NCBI GenBank assembly: GCA_032718475.1
Contig: JAUCBJ010006597.1
Span: 1-57,989, forward strand
Direction: 5' to 3'
DNA length: 57,989 nucleotides
Origin: Nemertoderma westbladi
Lineage: Eukaryota > Xenacoelomorpha > Nemertodermatida > Nemertodermatidae
Below are positions 22,247 to 34,679 of the stretch, piece by piece. Within the stretch, counting starts at the first letter, position 1; each line of letters opens with the position of its first letter. A program made the position numbers and the translations under genes. Under the pieces are notes generated by a model. That model saw only the letters and a list, made by a program, of their open reading frames with translations, had not been told where the DNA came from and did not search any database.

Positions 22247-24520
22247 CTCTGCTTCCGAAATATTCCAACTTCACTTAATAAAACTCGTAGAAACGGAAAA
22301 TCCTAAAAACAAAAAATACAAAAATCCTTAAAAATAACACAAACTCGCCTTGTTATTAAAACACAACTGGACCTATAAATGTTTCAGGATTTCGAGTATT
22401 ATAGGTCACGGTTTGTATCATAATATGTAATTATATAATATCCAATATATAGGGGCCTAGGTAATGTTTGGCTAAATTTGATGTTCAGAATCAACATAAG
22501 AGGTTTATATATTCCTGTTGGGATCAAAAGATATGTAAATAAATACCCCATTGGACTTGGCCGATATTATAACGGGCATCAACAATTATTTACGGCGGCT
22601 GATTTGGGCCAATTTGTATCCATTTTGTTGGAGATGAGAATTATTGTGAACAAATGTAAATGGAAAACCGTTTCGAATTAGAGTAGGAAAATTTCAAACT
22701 AATTAGGAAATATAAAAAGTTTCTAATTAAATTCTACACTTAATTGGTTAAAGTGGAAAAATTAAGAAGTAAAGAAATATTGGAGTGGAAATTGCGCTGA
22801 ATGAGGTACCAGTATTAATGTTGCTATTCGATATGAAATGCAGCTAAAATGTAGACACTTTAGTTTGAGACTTTTTATATTTTCTACTTTAGTTTGAAAC
22901 TATTTCTTTCTTTTGTTTAAAATGATTTTCTTCGCCAATAAAAATGTAAACTTAATTAGCCTACATCAGCCACAGTAACAATTGCGTTTGTTTTATTATA
23001 TTCGCCATTTCACATTGGTGCTCGGATTAGAAACATCTCTAAGTGTTTCAGAAAATAATGTGAAGCTGAAACGCTTGTTGCGGTGTTGTGTGTTAATGAA
23101 TCGTTTATTGCTTTGGTTCGAATATCAAGCTAACTGTAAAATGCAATGGCTATTATAATCCTTTAATTATTAATGTTGTTTATTCGCCCAGAAGATATAT
23201 TCAGTGGACGATTTAGAATTTATTCATCCTATTCGATTTAAATTCGTCAATAGTTCTACCGCAGTTCGTCCATTAAATTAACCCTATTGGTAAATGTTGG
23301 GCGATTGTGGTAGAGAATAAAGATAGAAAGGTGGCTTCAGCCAGGTTTCAAAATTATGTTGCCGACACTTTAATGAAGTTGTTTGGGTTGAGATATCAGG
23401 GTTCGAAAGTGTTATGAGAAAGTCTAAATTTCAAATTTTGTCTTTTGACAAAACTAACTAAAATTAAAATTAACTAAGCTCTACAACGCAAATACCACGA
23501 GATAAAGCTGAATTTCGTTAAACAACAGTCCATATATTTTCATCCAAATAAAAATGTGCCTAATTACAAACAAAAAGGTACTGAAACACATTGATATATT
23601 TTTGTATTATCTATCTCTAGTCTATACTATATTTGATTCTCTATATTATATACTGTCAGAATGTTAGGTATGCAAATAAACAGCACAAACTTTCAAATTT
23701 CGACTTTCTTTCAAACCCTAATATGTTATATAGCCCTTTCACAACTAATATTTTTTAAATCTGCAACGTAATTTTTTTACAACATTCGTTTATTATTGCC
23801 CTGTCGGAAAATAACATCATTGATTCCGTAGCGCAATAGAATTAAGAGCAAAATTACGTTTATAATTATTATAGCTATACAATCCTCGCTACGCGAGAAT
23901 GGTCAAAAATAACTAGAAACAAATATCTTTACCATGATTGTAGTTGGATGCGCGATTTAACCCGGGGCAAACAAACACTATCCTCGAGTCTTCACACTAA
24001 GATTTCATGGAAATCAAATCTCATGCAAATCTAGTCTATAAAGTTTGAACTTTGAAATATATTTATGATCCGAAAGTCATAATGTTGCAATAAAATAATC
24101 AAAAACAAGAATCACCCTACAGACAACTCGCTACGTAAACTTCACTAGAGTCGGGTGTGACTTAAAATTTAACTATTAAATTTATTATTCTGCCAGAACA
24201 TATATTTTTCTAAATGCATCTGAAAATATTCGAATAATCAAATATAGCAGGTAACTACAGAGTTAATTGCTACATTTGTGGCATATTTCAATAAATTTGA
24301 ATTGTCAAAACACAAGTACAAAGACGCATACCAGTATTGCATTTTTTTTTCAGCATTAAAACAATTTGAAACGGAAGAATTAAAATTTTTTTAATCGGAT
24401 TAATATCATATTAATGTGAATTTTATACTTATCAGAATTTCAAATAAATATACAATACAAATATATAAACAAGCAAAATTTCAAAAACATTAATTTCATT
24501 TTATAAACTAAAACACCGAG
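22247..24520. other. AT-rich upstream region of the RBM15-like gene
   Basis: About 2.3 kb with no gene, repeat array or clear promoter element. It should contain the 5' UTR and promoter of the minus-strand RBM15-like gene. Confidence 0.5.
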
Positions 24521-24526
24521 GAAATG

Positions 24527-27500
24527 CGGTACCCCCGCCCCGGTTGGAATGGGACGGGACAGGAGGATGAGCCCCGGTTGGAATGGGACAATAGGATGAG
24601 CCCCGTTTGGAATGGGACTTGACAGGAGGATGAGCCACGGTTGGAATGGGGCGGGACAGGAGGATTGGCCACGGTTGGAATGGGACGGGACAGGAGGATG
24701 AACCGCGGTTGGCATGGGACGGTATGGGAAAGGAGGATAAGCCCCGGATGGAATGGGGCGGGACAGGAGGATGAGTCCCGGTTGGAATGGGACGGGACAG
24801 GAGGATGAGCCCCGGTTGGAATGGGACGGGGCAGGAGGATGAGCCCCGGTTGGAATGGGGCGGGAGGACGAGCCCGGTTGGAATGGGACAGGAGGATGAG
24901 CCACGGTTGGTGTGGGACGGGGCAGGACTAGGATCGGCATGCTGCATTGCAGCTGCATTTTTAAGAATGCTGTGCCGGCTTGTCAACAAAATTGCACCGC
25001 CACAACTCCCTATCTCCCATGACATTTGCTAGATCATCCGCATCTTTAAGGCCAGTGTCCTTTAAGATGCGTCTCAAGAAAGTCGTCCACCATGCTTATT
25101 CACTCCATGAGGATGCCAAAGTACAAGATTATGCACTGGCTGGTCCTCACGGCGAAAGCAATGTCCTGCAAAGCGGAGGCGATTTTGTTCTAGTGTCAAG
25201 CTTGGGGGAACCAATGAGACACCTCCAATGTTATATAGTGTCTGGTTGGAGATGTGTGCATTGTACTTGACACAATGAACCCGGCGTAGCATTCTTGTGA
25301 ATGTGCCATCCAGAGATTTGGTGTCCTCAGCAGTTAGAGCCCAGCATGGACTCCCGTAGAGGAGTACTGGAACTACTGCTGCTCTAAATAATCGGACCTT
25401 AAGTTTCCGATTAATTCTCGGTGACTTCCAAATCCTGGAAAGCCTATTCAAGGCTGCCCATGCCTTTCCCTTTCGTATTCGAAGGTCCTCACCTGACTTC
25501 CGGATCCATGATCCCAGGTAACAGAAGTCGTCCACATGCTCAAGCATACCATCCTTTGAGCTTATGCTCATCCGATCAGAGACTTGCTGAGGAATTTCAA
25601 AGTTAACGGTCAGAATTTTGGTCTTTCTGGAGTTAATAAAAAGACCAACACTAGAAGCAGCATGTTCTAATGAGCTGAGGAGCCTTTGGGCTCCCTCTAA
25701 TGATTCTGAGAGTACTCCTAAGTCATCAGCAAAGTCTAGATCAGTTAGGTACTTGGCAAGATTTCCTCGACTTCACGGACGGGACAGTAGGATGAGATGA
25801 GCCCCGGTTGGAATGGGACGGAACAGTAGGATGAGCCCCGGTTGGAATGGGACAGGAGGACGAGCCCGGTTGGAATGGGGCGGGGCAGGAGGATAAGCCC
25901 CGGTTGGAATGGGCGGGACAGGAGGATGAGCCCCGGTTGGAATGGGACAGGAGGATGAGCCCCGGTTGGAATGGGACAGGAGGACGAGCCCCGGTTGGAA
26001 TGGGATGGGGCAGGAGGATAAGCCCCGGTTGGAATGGGGCGGGACAGGAGGATGAGCCCCGGTTGGAATTGGACGGGACAGGAGGATGAGCCCCGGTTGG
26101 AATGGGACAGGAGGACGAGCCCGGTTGGAATGAGACAGGAGGATGAGCCCCGGTTGGAATGGGACGGGGTAGGAGGATAAGCCCCGGTTGGAATGGGGCG
26201 GGACAGGAGGATGAGCCCCGGTTGGAATTGGACGGGACAGGAGGATGAGCCCCGGTTGGAATGGGACAGGAGGACGAGCCCGGTTGGAATGGGACAGGAG
26301 GACGAGACGGTTGGAATGGGACGGGGCAGGAGGATTAGCCCCGGTGGGAATGGGGCGGGACAGGAGGATGAGCCCTGGTTGGAATGGGATGGGGCAGGAG
26401 GATGAGCCCCGGTTGGAATGGGACAGGAGGACGAGCCCGGTTGGAATGGGACAGGAGGATGAGCCACGGTTGGAATGGGACGGGACAGGAGGATGAGCCC
26501 CGGTTGGAATGGGACGGGGCAGGAGGATGAGACACGGTTGGAATGGGGCGGGGCAGGAGGATGAGACACGGTTGGAATTGGACGGGACAGGAGGATGAGA
26601 TGAGCCCCGGTTGGAATGGGGCAGGACGGGACAGGAGGATGAGATGAGCCCCGGTTGGAATGGGACGGGACAGGAGGATGAGCCCCGGTTGGAATGGGAC
26701 AGGAGGACGAGCCCGGTTGGAATGAGACAGGAGGATGAGCCCCGGTTGGAATGGGACGGGGCAGGAGGATAAGCCCCGGTTGGAATGGGGCGGGACAGGA
26801 GGATGAGCCCCGGTTGTAATGGGACAGGAGGACGAGCCCGGTTGGAATGGGACAGGAGGATGAGCCACGGTTGGAATTGGACGGGACAGGAGGATGAGCG
26901 CCGGTTGGAATGGGGCGGGACGGGACAGGAGGATGAGATGAGCCCCGGTTGGAATGGGACGGGACAGGAGGATGATCCCCGGTTGGAATGGGACAGGAGG
27001 ATGAGCCCCGATTGGAATGGGACAGGAGGATGAGCCCCGGTTGGAATGGGACAGGAGGATGAGCCCCGGTTGGAATGGGACGGGACAGGAGGATGAGCCC
27101 CGGTTGGAATGGGACAGGAGGACGAGCCCGGTTGGAATGAGACAGGAGGATGAGCCCCGGTTGGAATGGGACGGGGCAGGAGGATAAGCCCCGGTTGGAA
27201 TGGGGCGGGACAGGAGGATGAGCCCCGGTTGTAATGGGACAGGAGGACGAGCCCGGTTGGAATGGGACAGGAGGATGAGCCACGGTTGGAATTGGACGGG
27301 ACAGGAGGATGAGCGCCGGTTGGAATGGGGCGGGACGGGACAGGAGGATGAGATGAGCCCCGGTTGGAATGGGACGGGACAGGAGGATGAGCCCCGGTTG
27401 GAATGGGACAGGAGGATGAGCCCCGATTGGAATGGGACAGGAGGATGAGCCCCGGTTGGAATGGGACAGGAGGATGAGCCCCGGTTGGAATGGGACGGGG

Positions 27501-29215
27501 CAGGAGGATGAGACACGGTTGGAATGGGGCGGGGCAGGAGGATGAGACACGGTTGGAATTGGACGGGACAGGAGGATGAGATGAGCCCCGGTTGGAATGG
27601 GGCAGGACGGGACAGGAGGATGAGATGAGCCCCGGTTGGAATGGGACGGGACAGGAGGATGAGCCCCGGTTGGAATGGGACAGGAGGACGAGCCCGGTTG
27701 GAATGAGACAGGAGGATGAGCCCCGGTTGGAATGGGACGGGGCAGGAGGATAAGCCCCGGTTGGAATGGGGCGGGACAGGAGGATGAGCCCCGGTTGTAA
27801 TGGGACAGGAGGACGAGCCCGGTTGGAATGGGACAGGAGGATGAGCCACGGTTGGAATTGGACGGGACAGGAGGATGAGCGCCGGTTGGAATGGGGCGGG
27901 ACGGGACAGGAGGATGAGATGAGCCCCGGTTGGAATGGGACGGGACAGGAGGATGAGCCCCGGTTGGAATGGGACAGGAGGATGAGCCCCGATTGGAATG
28001 GGACAGGAGGATGAGCCCCGGTTGGAATGGGACAGGAGGATGAGCCCCGGTTGGAATGGGACGGGGCAGGAGGATGAGCCCCGGTTGGAATGGGACGGGG
28101 CAGGAGGATGAGACACGGTTGGAATGGGACGGGGCAGGAGGATGAGACACGGTTGGAATTGGACGGGACAGGAGGATGAGCGCCGGTTGGAATGGGGCGG
28201 GACGGGACAGGAGGATGAGCGCCGGTTGGAATGGGGCGGGACGGGACAGGAGGATGAGATGAGCCCCGGTTGGAATGGGACGGGACAGGAGGATGAGCCC
28301 CGGTTGGAATGGGACGGGGAGGAGGATGAGCCCCGGTTGGAATGGGACGGGACAGGAGCATGATCCCCGGTTGGAATGGGGCGGAACAGGAGGATGAGCC
28401 TCGGTTGGAATGGGACAGGAGGATGAGCCCCGGTTGGAATGGGGCAATGGGACGCCCGGTTGGAATGGGACGGGACAGGAGGATGATCCCCGGTTGGAAT
28501 AGGACGGGACAGGAGGATGAGCGCCGGTTGGAATGGGGCGGGGCGGGACAGGAGGATGAGATGAGCCCCGTATGGAATGGGACGGGACAGGAGGATGAGC
28601 CACAGTTGGAATGCGACGGGACGGGACAGGACGATGAGTCCCAGTTGGAATGGGACGGGACAGGACGATGAGCCCCGGTTGAAATGGGACGGGACAGGAG
28701 TATGAGCCCCAGTTGGAATGGGACAGGAGGATGAGCCCCGGTTGGAATGGGGCAGGAAAGGAAGACGAGCCCTGGTTGGAATGGGACGGGACGGGGCAGG
28801 ACGATGAGTCCCGGTTGGAATGTGACGGGACAGGACGATGAGCCCCGGTTGGAATGGGATGGGACATGAGTATAACCCCCTGTTGGAATGGGACGGGACA
28901 GGAGGATGAGGCCCGCTTGGAATGGTACGGGACAGGAGGATGATCCCCGGTTGGAATAGGGTGGGGCAGGAGGATGAGCTCCGGGTGGAATGGGACGGGA
29001 TATAAGAGGATGAGCCCCGGTTGGAATGGATCAGGAGTATGAGCCCCGGTTGGAATGGGGCAGGAAAGGAGGACGAGCCCTGGTTGGAATGGGACGGGAC
29101 GGGACAGGACGATGAGTCCCGGTTGGAATGGGACGGGACAGGATGATGAGCCCAGGCCGGAATGGGACGGGACAGGAGGATGAGCCTTGGTTAGAATGGG
29201 ATGGAACAATTATTA
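24527..29215 (+). repeat. 34/29-bp GC-rich minisatellite, interrupted by a LINE
   Basis: The long unit reads CCCCGGTTGGAATGGGACGG followed by GACAGGAGGATGAG. The short form lacks one CGGGA. Variants include GCGCCGG, CACGG, GACACGG and TTGGAATTGG. The array is split at 24927-25773 by a LINE fragment. Large internal duplications are visible: the segment with CGGTTGTAATGGGACAGG recurs at offsets of 415 and 566 bases (ORF starts 26785, 27200, 27766). The GACACGG pair at 26531 recurs at 27512, 981 bases on. The minus strand lacks stops, creating false ORFs of up to 1154 codons in all three frames. Confidence 0.97.
24927..25773 (-). mobile_element. 5'-truncated LINE-B copy inside the minisatellite
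   Basis: Runs on the minus strand from the sequence before the reverse-transcriptase FADD box to the 3' end, which reads ...GCATGCCGATCCTAGT as in the 44.3-kb copy. The minus-strand ORF 25571-25074 encodes the thumb and C-terminal part (GSWIRKSGEDLRIRKGKAWA, VPVLLYGSPCWALT, NRLRFAGHCFRR). Minisatellite units continue on both sides, so the insertion postdates the array. The upstream part carries the LDFADDLG stretch. Confidence 0.85.
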
Positions 29216-29475
29216 ATTAGAAAAATATTCGATGGTATGGTGGCTCCAAAGCTATATCATGAAAGGATAAATGCAGAAAAGGCAGAAAAATAAATTTGAG
29301 TTAAATTTGAAGAGACACAATACCGTATATACCATTACCGGTACCTAGTGTAGGTCGTACCATACTTATGTATATATACCGGTATATAAACGGCTTAAGG
29401 TAAGCTGGCTACTAAATGAAATTATTATATGTTTGCAGATGCGTTGCTAATACTGATCTGAGGAAATTCTAATTT
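29216..29475. other. AT-rich intergenic DNA
   Basis: No gene is seen. The TACCGGTA palindrome becomes frequent from here on. Confidence 0.5.
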
Positions 29476-29479
29476 ATAT

Positions 29480-29540
29480 AATGGCAGACATAAAGGCCTT
29501 GGCAGACATGAAGGCATTGGCAGACATGACGGCATTGGTG
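29480..29540 (+). repeat. 18-bp tandem repeat, about 3 copies
   Basis: GGCAGACATGAAGGCATT-type units: GGCAGACATAAAGGCCTT, GGCAGACATGAAGGCATT, GGCAGACATGACGGCATT. Confidence 0.85.
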
Positions 29541-30935
29541 ACAGTATTCAGCTGATTGGTACGTTTCGGATTCCAACGCAATGCGACTGTCAGACTGCAT
29601 AGTGAAGTTCCCAAAGGACAATGACAATCATTGGTGGTATTGCTAAGTCTGTCAGGCATATATAATTGACTTAATTCAATGCGATTAATTAACAGTGAGG
29701 TATGTAAGCAATTGGTGCGGTTTGATAACGTAAGCGACAAAATCAAACCAAGTTCGGCTGTTTGGTAGCCTATAAACCGACCTGGCTGATTTATTCTTGG
29801 GTATGGGATTGGGGATGGGGGCTTGGAAGATTCTTTCTAAGAAACATGTATGTTGACCGGTTTCGACAAGCAGGATGTTATCGGCTGAAGTTTATGTTGT
29901 TGCTTCAAATATTAGTTAAGCCTAAGTCACAAAATTAATATTTGCCAGTCAGCCAGTAGTTCTCCTGTGGAAAAGCCAAACTATATCAGCCTCATCAGCC
30001 TATTGCCCTACTAACCTTAGCATCCTGCATCCTGAGAAAGCCCACTTGATTGGAGCGAAACGTAACGATCAGCTGATCACTGATTGCAGTGCAAGCTGAG
30101 TCACCTAACAAACTTGATGTTGTTCTGTTGTTAATTTGTTAGGGCCTATATGAAATATGTACATGCTGATATGCTGAAATAAGGACCCTCAGTTTAAACT
30201 TATTTTACGAATGGTGGTAAAACATTCGTCTGCAATACCGGTATGAGGGTTGTAGATGGTTGAGACTTGAGACATGGCACTCTATGTCTGAAATAGCCAA
30301 ATCGGGTTAATACTTTTGGTGACTTTATGTTTATACCATTAGATATTGATACGACTGCGACTGATGCAATTATCAAAAACATGCTATATTATAGAGCAAG
30401 AGCAACCACAAATAATAATTTCATTTGAAATTAATCATATGTATACTCTGATACTCTTTCACTCTGGTAGTGAATGCTGGGTGGTAGGGAAATTTATGCT
30501 ACTGGTACATACATATACAACTATTAAACATTAAACATATATAAATATAATATTCCATAATTTGATAATCATGTATAACTGTATAATAGTATATATATAC
30601 CGGTAATTAAAATTTAATACAGCTAAATGGTATACCGGTATGCTATTGTCTACTTTACATACCGGTACTATTAAATATACTGTAGGCCTACTTTACTGAT
30701 ATGTAGATATATATATTCATCAAGAATGAAGAAGACTCACAAATGTCAAAAACATCAAATGGATACCGGTAATTATCAATTATGTAGATTGTTATAAGCT
30801 GTTAAGTGTAAATAATAAGTGAAATTAACCAAAAACTGGTATTTAAAGATATGTAGGTCTGCCTATGTGTGTACGACTATGCTACTATATATATTACACA
30901 CACATGTCAAACAAACATTCACCTAGATAGGCTAG
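29541..30935. other. AT-rich intergenic DNA rich in TACCGGTA
   Basis: No gene is recognised; only ORFs of about 60 to 90 codons without motifs are present. Confidence 0.5.
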
Positions 30936-30940
30936 GTATT

Positions 30941-31340
30941 TAATAAATATTATTAGGAATATAATTCATTAATTAATAAATATGATGCCAGAGCTAGGAA
31001 TATCTTTCATAAATATTTTTTTTCAAATTCACTGTAAATAAAATTATATTAGGGTATTAAGTAGGCCTATGTAAACAATACCGCACCGGTAGTTTATATT
31101 GCATTATGTATATATATATGTATGTACGGCGGGTATTTCTTTAATAAATATTATTAGGAATATAATTCATTAATTAATAAATATGATGCCAGAGCTAGGA
31201 ATATCTTTCATTAATATTTTTTTTCAAATTCACTGTAAATAAAATTATATTAGGGTATTAAGTAGGCCTATGTAAACAATACCGCACCGGTAGTTTATAT
31301 TGCATTATGTATATATATATGTATGTATGGCGGTGTATTT
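30941..31340 (+). repeat. tandem duplication of a 201-bp segment
   Basis: The segment from TAATAAATATTATTAGGAAT (30941) to GTATGTACGGCGGG is repeated from 31142 with only a few differences (for example GTACGGCGGG/GTATGGCGGT near the ends). Offset is 201 bases. Confidence 0.9.
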
Positions 31341-31398
31341 GGTTATGATATGAGGTACTTATATACAAGGTATTTAAAATTTATAAGTAATCAAGCCC

Positions 31399-31640
31399 AA
31401 GTAGACCGGAAGTATATATATATATATATACCGGTATTATATATATAGGAAAACTAAAACTAAGTAAGTATATAAGTCCAAGTAGACCGGAAGTATATAC
31501 CGGTATTATATATATAGGAAAACTAAAACTAAGTAAGTATATAAGTCAAAGTAGACCGGAAGTATATATATATATATATATATACTGATATATATACCAG
31601 TATTATATATATAGGAAAATTAAAACTAAGTAAGTATATA
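31399..31640 (+). repeat. three copies of a 70-80-bp repeat with TA microsatellites
   Basis: AAGTAGACCGGAAGTATATA starts copies at 31399, 31480 and 31549. Each continues through a (TA)n run, GGTATTATATATATAGGAAA and ACTAAGTAAGTATATA. Spacing differs because the (TA)n run varies in length. Confidence 0.9.
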
Positions 31641-31744
31641 CCGGAAACATATGTTGTAGTGTAGATCAATTGCAAACTCATATTCATATATATACTGCTG
31701 TAGGGCAGGTACCGGTAATTAATATAATATAATACTGTAATATA

Positions 31745-33147
31745 CAGTTAGGTACAATGGCCAAATCTGGCAATGATTGTGATTGCCATATTTGGCAACC
31801 AAGCAAAATCTGGCAACAATTCTGATTGCCTGATTTGGCAACTATATAAAGCCGTTGTTGCCATATTTGGCAACTTAACTAACTCATTGAATATGGATTT
31901 TATGGTTCTGCGTCATTAAGTCCTTCTATGGCAGTATGGTCATTCCTTAGATCCTGAAATGTTAATGTTAGGCCTAGAAAAACAAAGGCAAAGGGGTACA
32001 GCGTACAGGTTATACTTATACCAGTAGTGGCATATTCTAAGTTCTAACCAATACAGCAATATATCCTAATAAATGAGGTGAGAATGAGAGTCAATAACAC
32101 AAACACAGACTGACTGGTGATAGTTTTTTTTGCTCTTTTGAGATTTTTGCTAGTAATCTCTGGCGCTGCTTGGGGAGGTGGTTGATTGTTGTTTGTACCA
32201 ATAATAGTTTAGTAGTTAACGATTGTAACTGTGTAATGCTGATACAATTGCCCAGTAATCTAAATCATCCTTCACTCTATATCAGTTCAGTATATCTATC
32301 TTTCCATTCCTACATCTCAGTATACAGACATATTATGAAAATAATTTCATCCCGTTTTTCATTAGCTGATTAGGGCCTACTAGAAACAATTTGTTGAATC
32401 CCTTAACCTGTTAACACGCGTTTTGGTTTTCTCAGTCTTTCTAAATTTTGACACTATTTTTCTTCCGTCACGCCGTTTCTCAAACTTTAATGCCCCCTTG
32501 CCTTCTTGCTGCCTTTTGGTGATGTTAACGTTCTGACGTTGTCAAATATTATTACGTTTATTTCCATTTCAGCCTTTGAAGCATGTGATTCTTTAGATTT
32601 GTTTATGCCTATACCATACTGCCATAGCAGATAGGGCCTATAGCCCAGTCTACCAGTACGGTATCTGTTACAGACTCATCCATCTGTCCATTAACATATT
32701 AACAACATATCAAATAGGCCTACATTCTGACATTTCATCAACTAATAATGTTTATAAATCATCACAACTCGACAAGGGTAAGCAAGCAGTAAGCAATTTT
32801 GAAGTAATTTACAATGACAGGGTTACTGACAGGGCTGCACAATAATAATTGTTGCCAAAAATGGCAACCATTATTTTTCTTTAATTCTAATGGTTGCCAA
32901 AAATGGCAATAATTATTTTAGGCACATTTCGGCCTATTGCTAAGAGAAATTCAGACGATGATTTTTTTTCTTATACGGTCAATTATATTTAAATTTCGCG
33001 CTCTTTTCACTTAACTATTTACCAAAATGCGATTTTGCTTCTGGGCGTGCGAAAATTAGAAAAACCAAAAGTTGCCAGATTTGGCAATAAACATTGCCAT
33101 ATGTGGCAACTTTTGAGGTTGCCAGATTTGGCCATTGTACCTAACTG
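31745..33147. mobile_element. 1.4-kb non-autonomous TIR transposon with TTGCCA palindromes
   Basis: The two ends are perfect inverted repeats of 29 bases, beginning CAGTTAGGTACAATGGCC. They are flanked on both sides by ATATA, a possible 5-bp target-site duplication in an AT-rich setting. Subterminal regions are studded with TTGCCANATTTGGCAA-type palindromes: several within 120 bases of the left end, several within 90 bases of the right end and two near 32850-32910. No protein-coding ORF is present. The superfamily is unassigned. Confidence 0.85.
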
Positions 33148-33313
33148 ATATAGGCCGATGGGGTAGATTACTGGTATACCGATAGGCCCTATACTGCTAT
33201 ACACTATAGGCCTATATAATAATACTGTACCCGTACATAAAACAAAAAAATAATTATACTTTACGCGTTTACGGTGGTTAAGTTAATACTTTAGTAATAC
33301 AATAAGCGAATAT
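33148..33313. other. short intergenic spacer between two elements
   Basis: AT-rich with one TAGGCCTATA motif; nothing else is seen. Confidence 0.5.
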
Positions 33314-33581
33314 AATTAATTGAGACAGGGGAGGAAACTCGACGCAAAACCCACCTTGGCGAAATAATATCCCACCCCAATATTAAATTCTCAATTTAGG
33401 GAAAGGAACAGGTTACAGTGGCACGTTATTTTAACCAAAACAATTAACTAAGCACAATAGAACAGGCAGACAGGATACAGTTTTATTTTTGAGAATAATC
33501 AGCTGTTATTTGCGTCGAATTTCCCCTGGAGAGGGATGAATTTTTATTGCGTCCAGTTTCCCCCCCTATCACAATTAATTA
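33314..33581 (+). mobile_element. MITE with G-run terminal inverted repeats
   Basis: The left end AATTAATTGAGACAGGGGAG continues GAAACTCGACGCAA. The right end, read as reverse complement, is AATTAATTGTGATAGGGGGG continuing AAACTGGACGCAA. The TIR is thus about 35 bases with few mismatches. The interior includes the TGTAACC module in plus orientation and AGCTGTTATTTGCGTCGAAT. It is the best-preserved of three copies (others near 1.05 and 5.06 kb). AATTAAT at the extreme ends could be target site rather than TIR. Confidence 0.75.
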
Positions 33582-34679
33582 ATATATATAATATAATATA
33601 ACATATAATACAGTAATATATATCCATGATCCAATTAAGCAGCAAAGCAAGCAAATATATTAATTATTAAAATAGCCTAATCATATTATTATGTGGTCTA
33701 TACTTGGCCTACTACCTGACTACAGTATTATTATTACCGGTCTGCTGGTAGGCCTATATTTTTTTATCCTACGAATTCCGTACACCAAAGGCTGAAAGGC
33801 CAAAAGACCTCAAACAGCCAAAATAGTAAAAAAATAGGCCTACACCAAACTGCCAAAATACAGAAATAGCTGAATAGGCCTAACAGCCTAACTAAGTCAA
33901 CAATGTTTATTAACAGTCTGACAGTGAGGGAAAAGATCTGGTTACAGTAATAGCTTAACAGCTTAACCTAATCAAAACAATAAATGAGAGTCAAGGGAAC
34001 ATTTTGCTGTGTTAGCAGTATTTTGCTGTTTTGGGGTTAGGCCTATTCCTATTCTATATATATACAATAAATTAATATACTGATATATCAGCAATAAATT
34101 AAATATATCGGCAATGAATATAATTATCGGCAATAAATTAATTTGTCAGCAATAAATTAATTTAGGCCAAACAGTTTAAGGCACCGGTACGTACGTACAG
34201 AAGTACAGTAGTCAGGTAGGCCTAGTGGTAGTAGTACGGGTATCAGAATCAGTGTAGGTCAGTAGGCATCAGACCACAGACATACAGACCGACTCCCTGC
34301 CTGCCTGCAGCCCTGACTGCATGTAACAGCATGTCACTGTCAGTGGCAGAGTGGTCAGCCTGTGATAGGCTACGTCCAGATGTACCCGTATGTTACTGAC
34401 AATTGTCAGTCTTATCTGCTTATTCATTATTAGCCTAACAGCCTAATCTGTCAATTGAGCAACTGAAAACTCACCTGTCTTTCCGAGGCCCAACCTAAAA
34501 CAGTAAAAGCCCAGCAGCCCAGTGCTGCAGTGAAACACTACTGCCGTACTGCAGTACCGGTACTGAACCTCTGCTGCTGCAACTGCAGAACTGTAGCAAC
34601 TGAACTAGGATGGCTAAAACGTCTGTCCTTATCTAATCTGATCTGATCTGACGGTATCTGACACTTGTTCCACCTTGGT
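33582..34679. other. AT-rich intergenic DNA
   Basis: No gene is recognised. One diverged TGTAACC module lies at 33925-33985 (GGGAAAAGATCTGGTTACAG then AATCAAAACAATAAATG). Around 34090-34170 the motif GGCAATAAATTAATNT repeats about four times. Confidence 0.5.

Noticed and set aside
25745-29209. 1154-codon minus-strand ORF and its siblings in the 34/29-bp array
   Set aside because: The C-rich strand lacks stop triplets, units of 34 and 29 bases shift frame constantly, and the ORF ends inside an unrelated LINE fragment.
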